NCBI GenBank assembly: GCA_019693395.1
Contig: JAAMXP010002891.1
Span: forward strand, 1 to 19,497
DNA: 19,497 nucleotides
Direction: 5' to 3'
Origin: Ettlia oleoabundans
Lineage: Eukaryota > Chlorophyta > Chlorophyceae > Chlamydomonadales
Shown here: positions 8,201 to 16,921 of the stretch, piece after piece
How the letters are laid out: each line of letters starts with the position of its first letter
Position numbering within the stretch: position 1 is the stretch's first letter
Notes under the pieces: model-generated
Database searches by the model: none
The model's input: only the letters and a program-made list of their open reading frames with translations
What the model was told of the DNA's origin: nothing
Made by a program: the position numbers and the translations under genes

Positions 8201-10974
8201 CGGAATGCGGCCCCGCTAGCAGAAGCTGTGTGCGATGCCATGGCAGCTTGGGGCCGCTGGGCAGTTGGTGTGCACTGGCTGCTGGCGGTGGCACGGCAAC
8301 TGGGGCTCAAGCGCCAGTGTGAGTGTCCAGCTGAATTTAACATTTTGCAAATAATCACGTGCCACCAGCCCCACTCATGCCACCCACATGTCACCTCCAA
8401 CCAAAGTGGTGTTGGCTCATATGTGGCTGGAACCTTGGGCTAAGCTAGTTCATATCTTGCAATTTGTACGTCACCAAGCCCACACCCACAAGGTCGGCTC
8501 AGGCGCTGCTCACCTCACTATTAAGCGGCACCGCTGAACAATGCTCGCCAAGCACCTCCTTTTGAGCGGTACCATTGAAACATGCTCAACAGGCACCTCC
8601 CTGCTGCAGGCTTCCATCCCTGGAAATTGGTTGAGGAGGCGCTGCGGCAGAACTTTGCCAGCGAGCAGCTGAAGGAGATGCTGGGGGACATCGCCCCGCT
8701 GCTGCGCAAGCTCCCACATGCCGGCGTGCGGCAGCTAGCGGCGGCTTTGCAGCAGCGGGCGGCTGTTGTGTTTGGCGGTGCGGAAGCAGCAGCGGAGCAG
8801 CTTGAGCAGCTGGAAGCCTTTGCTGTTGAGGCGGAGGCAGGGCCGGAGGAGGTTGAAGGCGGGGAGCAGCAGCATCAGCAGGGTGGTGATGTTGCGGCGG
8901 CTGGGCTCGTGCCGGATGGGCAGCAAACAGCGGCAGCGGCAGCAGCTTCCCCACCTGTCGAGCAGGGTGACAGCAAGCCAACGAAGAAGAAGGCAAAGAA
9001 GGACAGATTTTACACCAAGGAGTCGCGTAAAACGGCCCTGCTGCAAAGGCCAGCAAAGATCGCGGCGGCAAAGGCCGGCACATCCGCGGCTGCGGCAGTT
9101 GCGGCGGCGCAGCGGTCGGTCAATGAGGCGAACATGCCAGGCTCGCGCTTTGCTGCTTGGCTGGGAACTGCGTTGCCAGCACTGCTCTCCGTCGTGCCTA
9201 CCAAGCTGCCTGGTGAGATGCTCAACAAAGCTGCATTTGATAGCATCAGCTTCCAGTATCATGATTCCCACCAAACTTGCGTCGGCTTTTGGTGCCACCT
9301 CATTGCCACCTGCCGCCTGGCGTGTCAATACAGTGGCATGGCAAACAAATCGCTGTTGGCTGCCTTATGCTTGAGCTGAATGCACTGCGACCCATTTCCC
9401 CTCCATCGCTGTGCCCGCAGGTGCGATAGTGTTCACCTGTCGGGATGTGTCGGCGCTGGACTGCCTCACCTGGGAACCTCGGCCGGTAAGCTTACTAGCT
9501 CACACCTAGTATTAGCTAAACGCTTGGTACTAATAGGTAAACGCTTTGTATTAGTAGCTAAGCGCTTGGTATTAGTAGCTAAACGCTTGGTAGCTCACAG
9601 TGCAATGTCCAGCTGCTGGCTGTATGGTAGCCAGCAAGAGGTTGCCCCTTAGGTCCGTTCCTCTGCTGGCGTCCTCAACCCGCTCCCAAGGGGGTAATCT
9701 TTCTGTCTTCCGTTCTGGCTGGCTGGCTATCTTTGTCAGGACGCTCTCACCCAGCAACCTCAGCTCACCATCACTGCATGTACGCCTGGCATGGGAGCTG
9801 GCTGTGTCATGCTGTCTTGCCCACAGTGTTAGCTGTCTTGCCCATATGTCCTGCATCCTGCATGTGTCAGCTGTCTTGCCCATGTGTCAGCTGTCTGGCC
9901 CACAGTGTTAGCTGTCTTGCCCATATGTCCTGCATCCTGCATGTGTCAGCCGTCTTGCCCGTGTGTCAGCTGTCCTGCCCACAGTGTCAGCTGTCTTGCC
10001 CGTGTGTCAGCTGTCTTGCCTGTGTGTCAGCTGGCCTGGCCTTGTCCCTCTCCCTGCCTGCATGGGCCGATGCACGTGGTTGCACAACCGCACCCCCGCC
10101 TCACTTGCCAATTTTCCTCTCCCCCCCAATTCCTCTCACAGGCGCTGCACATGGCGCTTACGGAGCCGCACCACTTCCTGCCTGGGCTGCCTGAAGACCT
10201 GGGCTTTTCAGCCGCACAGGAGGATGCCTGCCTGGCATACACGTTGTTCGACCAGGTGTGCCGCTTTGGCCTGGTCAGCGCCGTGGCATGGGGTGTCAAC
10301 CTGCCGCTTGCTGCCCCATGTCCGTTTGCCCTTCCTCCTCTGCGTACCCCGCTCGCTCGCTATGGCCCATCCTGCCGCTGCGCTGCTGCCGGACAACACT
10401 GCAAGGAAAACCTGTGCTTTGCTGCACGCTGCACATCTTGTCAGGGTCTGCAGCGTGACAAACTGCCTGCTGCTGCCCAGCCTAACGCTCAGCCTGCGTC
10501 CTGCTGCCATTAGCATATGTAGCAATTGAGCTGTAACTTTGTATCCATGTTGCCGTCTGACAACCGAGCTTCATTTCTTTGTCTATGTTACAGTTTAGTG
10601 GTTCAGTTGCCACTCTTTGTGTCTGTGCTGCGGTCCTGCAGGACCCAAAGTGCATCAACCTGGCAGACTGGTACCAAGCCTTTGCTGAGGTGTACAATGT
10701 GGCGGCACAGCAGCAGGAGCAGGCCTCTGGCAAGAAGCGCAAGGCAGCGGTGAAGAAGGCCAAGAAAGGGGCAGCCAAGGGCGGCGGCAGCGCTGACGAG
10801 GCAGTTGAGGCGGAGCGTGAGGGCAGGGAGAAGCGGCAGCGGCGGGAGGTTGTGGCACGCTTTGCTCAGGCCACCGCGGAGCTACAGTATGTGGGGCTCA
10901 TCAAACCCGCCCGGCGGCGGCGGGGCGACTATGTGCAGCGCCTGGTGCACATGCCTGCTTTGGATTTGAGTTAG
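5256..10974 (+). CDS. ORC3: Origin recognition complex subunit 3 (ORC3), eleven exons
   Basis: ORC3 is part of the nuclear complex that binds replication origins and loads MCM helicase. Exons: 5256-5510, 5744-6364, 6718-6837, 7036-7118, 7289-7367, 7653-7772, 8180-8318, 8610-9212, 9421-9485, 10142-10255, 10642-10974. All ten junctions are GT-AG with matching phase, giving 843 aa. Family marks: the degenerate AAA+ start LVLAGGVNNADHCRTF (about residues 130-145), LVVLVEGTETVD and DVPLILLLGLTT. The SLGVVERLTDTFLNHYYS segment corresponds to the DNFLxHDFS region of other ORC3s. The C-terminal winged-helix part has ACLAYTLFDQ, CINLADWYQAF and ELQYVGLIKP, close in pattern to animal ORC3 C-termini. 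It is longer than animal ORC3 (about 710 aa) because of an Ala/Glu-rich insertion (about 210-270), a Q/A-rich insertion with Lys-rich patches in exon 8, and a KKRK-type basic patch in exon 11; the basic patches are possible nuclear signals. No TGTAA was found within 560 bp downstream. Confidence 0.92.
6616..6661 (+). pseudogene. Truncated duplicate of ORC3 exon 3 start, inside intron 2
   Basis: A pyrimidine tract and TGCAG are followed at 6626 by codons for P-YQDVPLILLL and then TGA (6659-6661). The true exon 3, starting 92 bp further on at 6718, encodes T-YQDVPLILLL. Over the ten shared codons there are five base differences, all silent (TAC/TAT, GAC/GAT, ATT/ATC, CTG/TTG, CTA/CTG). Splicing to this copy would end translation at once. 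Confidence 0.75.
7579..7652 (+). repeat. Duplicated 3' splice site in ORC3 intron 5
   Basis: The 20-bp sequence at 7579-7598 ends in TTTTTGCTAG. It recurs at 7634-7652 as the true acceptor ending TTTTTGCAG, with one substitution and a one-base difference near the AG. Between them are two 18-bp units of the form TACCTARTGTAAAAA (7601-7618, 7619-7636). Using the upstream AG would add 54 nt and reach an in-frame TAA at the third codon. Confidence 0.7.
7846..7909 (+). repeat. 44-bp spaced direct repeat in ORC3 intron 6
   Basis: A 20-bp element containing AGTAGTGCCTGGC occurs at 7846-7865 and again at 7890-7909 with about three differences. It lies within the 407-bp intron and away from both splice sites. 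No function is apparent. Confidence 0.6.
8524..8609 (+). repeat. 41-bp imperfect direct repeat ending at the ORC3 intron 7 acceptor
   Basis: AGCGGCACC...GCACCTCC at 8524-8564 is repeated as AGCGGTACC...GCACCTCC at 8565-8609. The second copy ends in CTGCTGCAG, the acceptor of exon 8. The first copy ends in TTTTGAG, a possible decayed acceptor. Confidence 0.65.
9516..9599 (+). repeat. 21-bp tandem repeat x4 in ORC3 intron 9
   Basis: Four 21-bp units (9516, 9537, 9558, 9579) built on CTAAACGCTTGGTATTAGTAG with one to several changes each. They lie close to the 5' end of the longest ORC3 intron (656 bp). The unit is AT-richer than the surroundings. Confidence 0.85.
9811..10034 (+). repeat. Nested minisatellite (GTGTCAGCTGTCTTGCCC type) in ORC3 intron 9
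   Basis: An array of about 18-20-bp units (GTGTCAGCTGTCTTGCCC variants). A 60-bp composite block at 9811-9870 is repeated almost exactly at 9890-9949 (79-bp period, one mismatch seen), showing a second, more recent round of duplication. The open frames through it are products of the repeat. Confidence 0.85.
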
Positions 10975-11346
10975 GCTGGCTGGCTGGGTGTTCATGTTCC
11001 TCCCTGCTGCTGAGCAGGCTGCCGGATACTGTGGAAGGGCTTGCCGTTGGCTGGGCACAAGGCCTTGCGTATTGTAGCAAGATCAGGCCATTTAAGTGAC
11101 GGAAAGCCACACTTATCTGAGCAAACAGCAGCCAGATGCCAGGCCTATGCATGGCAACCACGGCGGGGTGTGCACCCGGAGATGCAACCAACAGCTGGCG
11201 TGGCCGTGGCGGGCGGTGCTGCACTGGTAACTGTGGCCTGTGCACTTGAAGGGGTCTGATGCGCTACTAGCGATGAATTCCCACAGCTTCTCCCGATTGG
11301 AACTGTACAATTGACGTGATTTCCGTGTGAACCCTAGGATCGAGAG

Positions 11347-11403
11347 GGTGCCCGGTACAGAACCACAAAAGGCCCAAATTTTGGTGGTTCTGTACCGGGC
11401 ACC
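11347..11403. repeat. Perfect 20-bp inverted repeat (hairpin) upstream of HSP20
   Basis: The arm at 11347-11366 (GGTGCCCGGTACAGAACCAC) is exactly complementary to 11384-11403. An inner AAAA/TTTT pairing with one bulged G extends the stem to 24 bp with an 8-nt loop. GAGAGG occurs on both sides of the element. It could be a cruciform, a short foldback element or a small-RNA hairpin. It lies 37 bp upstream of the heat-shock-like element, so it is probably promoter DNA. Confidence 0.9.
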
Positions 11404-11439
11404 GTTGAGAGGGGCTCCCTGCCAACGTGGCACGCCGAA

Positions 11440-11475
11440 AGAACTCTCGTGAACATCTTGGCATGCAGCATAAAA
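11440..11475 (+). promoter_or_regulatory. Putative heat shock element and TATA-like box, HSP20
   Basis: Pentamers AGAAC-TCTCG-TGAAC (11440-11454) follow the nGAAn/nTTCn alternation of heat shock elements, with two perfect GAA pentamers and one imperfect inverted one between them. ATAAAA follows at 11470-11475, about 65 bp before the ATG. Spacing and gene identity both fit heat-shock-factor control, but the match is short. Confidence 0.4.
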
Positions 11476-11539
11476 CTCGCATACGCACCAATCCGCAGCA
11501 CTTTTTTCGTTGCTTTCTGCAAGCCCGACACCTGCTATT

Positions 11540-13056
11540 ATGCCTGCCACAGCCGTGCTCTCCAGCCCCGCCGGTCTGGCCAGCCGGCCAGCCGTGACTT
11601 CGCGTCCTGCGGCCTCACGCACTACCTGCAGGCCGGTGAATGCCTTGTATCGCTGGCGGCCAAGCAGGGCGGGTGTGGCACCAGCCGTGGATGCTTGGGC
11701 TGGAAGCTGCTGCAGGTGATCATTGACGGGTGCTATTCTTTACAGACCTCTCCCGGCACACCAAACCCCGACTTTACCATATTTTATGGAGTGTATGCCA
11801 GCTAAAGGCAGCAGGGTGGTCGCAGCAAGAGGCCTGTGACCACCGGTGGGACGTGCCACCCGCCGGAAGGCGCCACACCGCTGCACCACAACTCACCACA
11901 AAACCTGTCCTCACTACGCCCTTATCCCCCACACTGCAGCCCCTCTGAGGCGTGGCGGCAGTCCTGGGCCGGCCTGGAGTCTATGGCTCGCGAGTTTGAG
12001 GAGGGTTCCACCGGCCTTCTGGATCCCTCACCATCGACCATGCGCCAGCAGGCAGGCTTCTCCCGCCGCACGCCCACTCGCCCCCTCCCCTTTGATGTCA
12101 TCGAGCAGGCGGACCAGGTCATGCTCATGTTTGACGTGCCGGGTGTGGCGCGCAGCGATGTGCAGGTGAGGTTTGGGCCCCTGCATGATCTTGTCATGAG
12201 GTGCACATGAGCGGCACAGAATTGTGTCTGGCCCGTTCCTCCCTTCTGCCTGTTGTGGATGTGTTATGCATGTCGCCAACTTTTCAATCTCAAAGCATGC
12301 TTGTAAACGGGCTTTTGATTATGCGTGGCTAGAATTGTTAGGGTTTTTGTTAGGGTTTCAATAAAAACCCTACTGCTCATGCTTCACATGCTAGTTAGTT
12401 TCGTATCCGCTCTATCTGCAGGTGAAGGTGTCTCAGGAGAACGTCCTCACCATCACAGTCGAGCGCAAGCCGCCGCAGAGCGTTCACACCACAACCACCA
12501 GCGAGGGTGCTGCTGCTGCTGCTACTGCATCTTCTCCCAGCACGACTGCAGCTGCCCATGAGGGCAACCCGGCTCACGATGACGCTGCTGAGAAGGACGG
12601 TGCTGCAGCCGAGAAGCAGGATGTGAAGGCGGAGAAGGCTGAGGAGGCGCAGCAGACTGTGGTACGCCTGGAGCGCCCCTATGGCAGGTGGGTGGGTGTT
12701 AAACTGAGCTGTGGCTGGGTGCATCCCTGTAGCACCATGTTGCTGGCCCCGCAGGCGGCACTTTTTTAGGGTTTAGGGTTTAGGTTTATTTTTGGCTGCA
12801 GGTTGCAGGCGATAGTGCCTGCTGCCCTGGTGGCACTCACAACCATCACCATTGCCTTCATACCTCGAACCTCATGCCCTGCCATGTTTCCCCTGTTGCC
12901 TGCCTGCCTGACTGCAGGTTCACCCGCTCCATTCGCCTGGGCAAGACTGTGGATGCAGATCGCATAGCTGCCAAGCTGGAAGAGGGGGTGCTTACCCTCA
13001 CCATCCCCAAGATGGCCAAGCAAGAGCCTGCCTCCATCAACATCAACATAGAGTGA
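11540..13056 (+). CDS. Small heat shock protein (HSP20/alpha-crystallin), likely chloroplast-targeted
   Basis: An ATP-independent holdase chaperone. Exons 11540-11715, 11940-12165, 12422-12687 and 12918-13056, all GT-AG with matching phases, give 268 aa. Residues 1-58 are rich in A, S, R and T with few acids, as in a chloroplast transit peptide. The alpha-crystallin domain starts near residue 106 (PFDVIEQADQVMLMFDVPGV), continues with VKVSQENVLTITVERK (135-150) and YGRFTRSIRL, and ends with the GVL motif in EEGVLTLTIPK (244-254). The C-terminal ININI (263-267) is the I-x-I anchor for oligomer assembly. An Ala/Glu/Lys-rich insertion of about 60 residues (about 151-212) replaces the short loop before the YGRF strand, making the protein longer than the usual 20-22 kDa class. 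The first ATG of the open frame was taken as start. Plastid location is inferred from the N-terminus only. Confidence 0.9.
12339..12372. repeat. Inverted repeat of telomere-like sequence in HSP20 intron 2
   Basis: TAGGGTTTTT (12339-12348) and AAAAACCCTA (12363-12372) pair exactly across a 14-nt loop that contains another TTAGGGTTT. It lies about 50 bp upstream of the exon 3 acceptor. Confidence 0.6.
12765..12784 (+). repeat. Interstitial telomeric repeat, TTTAGGG x nearly 3, in HSP20 intron 3
   Basis: Two full TTTAGGG units and a third lacking its last G. TTTAGGG is the Arabidopsis-type telomere unit shared by many green algae; Chlamydomonas reinhardtii uses TTTTAGGG. A run of this size may be a telomerase-healed break or chance. 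Confidence 0.75.
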
Positions 13057-13097
13057 GCCGGCTGGCAGTATCAACATAAAGCGAGCTGGGTGGAGCC
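13042..13097 (+). repeat. 28-bp direct repeat covering the HSP20 stop codon
   Basis: ATCAACATAGAGTGAGC at 13042 recurs at 13070 as ATCAACATAAAGCGAGC. The duplicated copy lies in the 3' UTR and no longer contains the TGA stop. Confidence 0.6.
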
Positions 13098-13841
13098 AGC
13101 TGCGCTGCCGTTGGTTCACCGCGAAGGCACTGCGCAAAGCTGCCCCTTCTTGTGATCTCACATCCACGATGGTTTGGCATCTCATTATGCTAGACTCACA
13201 AGGGTCTATGATTGGTCCACCCAGCGACACACTCTGCATGCAGCTCAACTACAATACTATCTGTTGTTTGATATTCTCTGGCATGGCTTTTTGACACAAC
13301 ACATGGCCCAGTTCCTCCCATCATGCTTTCTACGACGTTCCTCCTGCTCCTGTGCCATATCGTGATTCTGCAATTCAAACATTCTTTGCATATTGTCACC
13401 CAGGCCTTATTTGATGCTGGCCCACGCCCACATTAACCTGCCGTTTTGGCAGGGTTTCGATGTCTCAACACATGATGATTAGCTGTGCAAGTTTTTCAAT
13501 GCACAATGTAAGTAGATGGATAGATTGCACTGGAGCAGCTTGAGGGTCTGTCCATGGTATGTGCCCATTCGGAAGGCCTCTTAAGGCAAAACTTCGAGAG
13601 TGAACTCTAGCGCCTATCGATCAGCGTGCCATTCAGTTTGAAGCCTAGCAACCTCTCCTGCGGCTGTTGGGGGTAAGAGGCACGACAAGTAAAAGTGGAT
13701 GGGCAACTGAAACAGTGATGCTCACAACCACCCTGCGTTCAGCAGGTGCTGGCGCCAGCTGGGCGACGTCAGGCAGAGGTGGGACGGGGTTTTCTGATTG
13801 GTCCGTGCTGATACTGTGCCCTTCACGACATCAATCGCGGC
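13057..13841. other. HSP20-TPR intergenic region
   Basis: No gene is seen in 785 bp. It holds the HSP20 3' UTR with a TGTAA poly(A) signal at 13507-13511 and, to its right, the TPR gene promoter. GACGTCAG at 13765-13772, about 70 bp before the TPR ATG, resembles a bZIP/CRE-type site; this is a weak call. Confidence 0.4.
13507..13511 (+). terminator. TGTAA polyadenylation signal, HSP20
   Basis: First TGTAA after the HSP20 stop, 450 nt downstream. This is long but within the range of green-algal 3' UTRs. Confidence 0.4.
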
Positions 13842-15934
13842 ATGGCTCATACCTCCTTGCCATCGGTCGCGCCGCGGCAGCAGCGATGCCCGACATGGTG
13901 TTTCGCCAGCGAAGCCCGGCCTCCACCTCGTAGACACGCCGTGAGGTTGCCACGAAGCGGTGATGAGGCCCCGTGTGCCCAAGAAGCGCCCCTATGGAGT
14001 CCTCCGCCGTCGCCGCCGTCCAGCAGGGACGTGGCGCTCCCGCAGCGCCGGACAGTGCTCAGCCTGGGTGCATCCGCCCTGATGCTGGCCATTCGTCCTG
14101 CACAGCCTGTCTATGTGGCAGCGGATGCACTGCCGGCTGTCATACGACCCGAGTTGACACCAGACCAGACCCTGTACGACCCTGCAGACCCCCAGGTATG
14201 TGGGCAGGTGGCGCAGCGGATTTATAGGAAGCAAGCGAGCAATGAGGGTGATCAAAAGGGAGATGCTGCCATTGCCATGGTCGTTTCAAGACTCATCATT
14301 CAAAATTACCATCATTCTTCAAGGTCCTTGTCAAAAGAGCTCTGGTTGTTGATGCCAGCGTAGATGTCAACGCACATGTATTGCTTGGGTCAGCTAGCTT
14401 GCCTTCACCTAGCCCCCTGCCGCTTCCTGCAGCTTCGAGCCGCGGCGCAGCTTCTGCAGCAGGCGCTGAATGCCAGCGATGTCAAGGAAGAGGAGGCAAT
14501 CTGGACAAAAATCATAGACGAGTACGGCAGGCTGAAGGCCAACTGGGTGCCAGACCTAGTGGGACGCGTAAGCTGGCTGTGCAACGTCTTGCTGTCTTGA
14601 CCGTCAAGCTTTGCAGCTTGAAAGGGGGATCGGGCTGGTGTGAATGTGGATGTGAGAGGAGGCGTTTCACTGGCCCCTCGACTGATTCACCACTGACGAT
14701 GCATGATACTGCTGCTCTACTTTTCCTTGGGACAGGCCTGGGGGAACCGTGGTAATGCTAGGAGATCACAGTGCATGATCTTGCTGCTTGGTCGTTCCCT
14801 GGGACAGGCCTGGGGGAACCGTGGCAATGCTAGAAGCCGGCAGGGCAAGCTGACGGAAGCCCTGGCAGACTACAACCAGAGCATAGCTATCTGCCCTTGG
14901 GCGGTGGACCCTGTATTGAACAGGTACTGTTGACACAGTGTCTGTCCCCGTTGGGCTGGCGGCTGCCATAGATGAACTGTTTGTTGGTGATTGATTTAAC
15001 AACTGAATGCTCTTAGCGGCCTCTAGTTGGCAGCACCACTTGCTGTTTCTGTACAACAGGATGCTAGGGGCCAGCAATCCTGTTTACCCAAAGAGCTGCT
15101 CTCGACCAGCCTCGACCAGCCTCGACCAGCCTCTCGACCTGCCGAGTCATGCCGCTTGTTGCTGCTCAAACTGTGACACTTGTTCTCCTCACTTGCCTGC
15201 AGAGGGGTGGTGCTCGAGGCACTGGGGCGGTTTGATGAGGCCATTGGTGATTACATGGCCGTTTTGGCAGTGGCCCCAGATGACCCTGCAGCCTGGAACA
15301 ACCTTGGAAACGCATGTGCCGGCACTGGGGACTGGGCGGCGGCTGCCGAGTATTACGGCAGGGCGTCGCAGCTGGCTCCCGCCTTCTCTTTCGCGCTGGC
15401 CAACCATGCGCTGGCACTCTATCAGCTTGGGCAAGACAACCGAGCCATCAAGGAGATGAGGTAGGATGAACTTGGCGGGAGGCCTGTGTGGCCATGCATA
15501 GGTCTGCCTCCTCTTACTAGCAGTGTGCCAAGGTTCAGCATTAGGGTGCAATGAGGCTACTTGGTTCAAGGGTCCATGATATGCTGTAGAGCAGTTTGTT
15601 TACCTCACTGTGTTGCTCCTGCAGCAACTTGCCCTCAATGTATCACCCTCTATCCACTTTGTGTAGGAGCCTGGCGCGCAAATACCCGGACTTCTCCGAT
15701 ATGCGAGCAGCGCTGGCGGCGGCACTATGGGAAGCTGGACTGGAAGCTGAGGCGGAGTCGGAGTGGCAACGGGTTGACGACCCCCGCTACCGCGACCGCA
15801 GCTGGCTGCGCGGCGAGCGGCGCTGGCCACCGCGGCTGACAGCGGCGCTGGAGGCGTTCCTGGATATCAGAGGGGTGGTCCCGGCAATGATGGGCCTTAG
15901 TGAGCCAGCAGCACTAGGCAAATTACATTCATGA
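13842..15934 (+). CDS. TPR protein with twin-arginine lumen-type targeting, five exons
   Basis: Exons 13842-14195, 14433-14567, 14808-14923, 15203-15460 and 15667-15934, all GT-AG with matching phases, give 376 aa. Residues 1-68 look like a chloroplast transit peptide. RR (69-70), a hydrophobic run (TVLSLGASALMLA) and Ala-containing small residues near 93-96 then resemble a bipartite thylakoid-lumen (Tat) signal. At least three TPR units follow: WGNRGNARSRQGKLTEALADY, GVVLEALGRFDEAIGDY and WNNLGNACAGTGDWAAAAEYY. Then come a capping ALALYQLGQ helix and a RYRDRSWL...RRWPPRL C-terminal block that I associate with cyanobacterial/plastid TPR proteins. The role is probably scaffolding of a plastid complex; the specific partner is unknown. 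Exon 3 has an alternative upstream acceptor (exon from 14736) that would add 24 in-frame residues. The last 20 residues after LDIRG may be family-atypical or end in an unrecognised splice. Confidence 0.8.
14700..14843 (+). repeat. 72-bp tandem duplication of the TPR intron 2/exon 3 junction
   Basis: Units at 14700-14771 and 14772-14843 share about 80% of bases, with an unbroken 23-base identical core from CTGGGACAG... into the exon. Both carry the acceptor GGGACAG and the codons for AWGNRGNAR. Because 72 is a multiple of three and the upstream copy has no stop, either acceptor keeps the reading frame. Confidence 0.9.
15101..15135 (+). repeat. 10-bp CTCGACCAGC repeat in TPR intron 3
   Basis: Three perfect 10-bp copies at 15101, 15111 and 15121, then a partial one. 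The array lies about 70 bp upstream of the exon 4 acceptor. Confidence 0.85.
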
Positions 15935-16696
15935 TTTTATTTCGTCCCATAACTCCCTTTGCTCTTTGTTTTTAGCGTTTTCTACTTCAGACGCCATGCT
16001 CTGCTACTATCTGAGCTCAGTTGTCAGCTCTTACTTGCTGAAAACTGCACCTCACAATGCCCTCAGCAGGTGTAAGTCGTGTGGATGCGCACATCACTCA
16101 AGTACACTATCAAACACATTTGTTGGCATCGCAGCTTGGCCTGAACGTCATGTACTGGGAGCAGCACGGGTCAGATCAGCATTTGGGGCGGTAGCCAGCT
16201 GGGCTATGTTTAGTGCCTTCTCTTGGGTCCTCACTGCCTGTGAGGCCATCCGTATCTGGTATCGTGGTTTACGCCACAAAGTGGAGTGAGCTGTACTTGC
16301 AAGGTAATACAATTGTATATCTGTTGACTTGTGCGGTGCGTGAGCAACGCTGGTGATGTCTGGGCTCCAGGGGCCGGCTTACATGACTCGAAAGTTAGAG
16401 TTAAAACTTACAACACTTGCAAGTCAGAAAATTGGACAGTAGATGCTGTCGAGTGTTGCGGAGTTGCAGGCAAAGAACGCGCCCATAACCCATGCATGTG
16501 ATCCGAACAAGAGACACACGTGCAAGAACACCAACCAATTGAGAGAAAGGCGGTGGCATCCCCATCGCAAGACTCTTTGCTGCTTTGCCGAAATGCAAAG
16601 GTGGGGAACATAAACAAGCACAGGTGCTATGAGGAGGGGTAGCGCAATAGGGCAGGCAATCTTCCTGGCTATGGCGCAGATGTTGGAAGGCTCACG
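15935..16696. other. TPR 3' flank with TGTAA signal; no gene seen beyond it
   Basis: TGTAA at 16071-16075 lies about 140 nt after the TPR stop and is the likely poly(A) signal. A 107-codon open frame at 15966-16289 has no recognisable features and is not called. From 16076 to 16696 I see no gene, RNA or repeat. Confidence 0.45.
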
Positions 16697-16832
16697 CAAC
16701 AAACAAACAAACAAACAAACCAACAAACAAACAAACAAACAAACAAACAAACAAACAAACAAACAAACAAACAAACAAACAAACAAACAAACAAACAAAC
16801 AAACAAACAAACAAACAAACAAACAAACAAAC
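16697..16832. repeat. (AAAC)n tetranucleotide microsatellite, about 33 units
   Basis: A nearly perfect CAAA/AAAC array of about 135 bp with one interruption (ACCAAC near 16719-16724). The open frames in both strands (NKQT and FVCL periodic peptides) are products of the repeat, not genes. Confidence 0.97.
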
Positions 16833-16921
16833 GGCTCATCAGAGCACGAAGATTGGTTGACATATGTTGATGGCGGCGCGTCTGAACGAAAGTGAGAAAA
16901 TCAGTGCGGAGCATCTGGACA

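Larger units (their letters stand above)
10975..11539. other. ORC3-HSP20 intergenic region
   Basis: No gene was found in these 565 bp. They hold the ORC3 3' UTR (no TGTAA seen), a strong inverted repeat at 11347-11403 and the HSP20 promoter. A partial telo-box-like GAACCCTAGG occurs near 11330. Confidence 0.5.

Noticed and set aside
9733..10529. Cys/Val-rich open frames across ORC3 intron 9
   Set aside because: They come from the nested minisatellite. Only the 10142-10255 part is coding, as an ORC3 exon.
15966..16289. 107-codon open frame after the TPR gene
   Set aside because: No domain, composition or splice support. It contains the likely TPR poly(A) signal.
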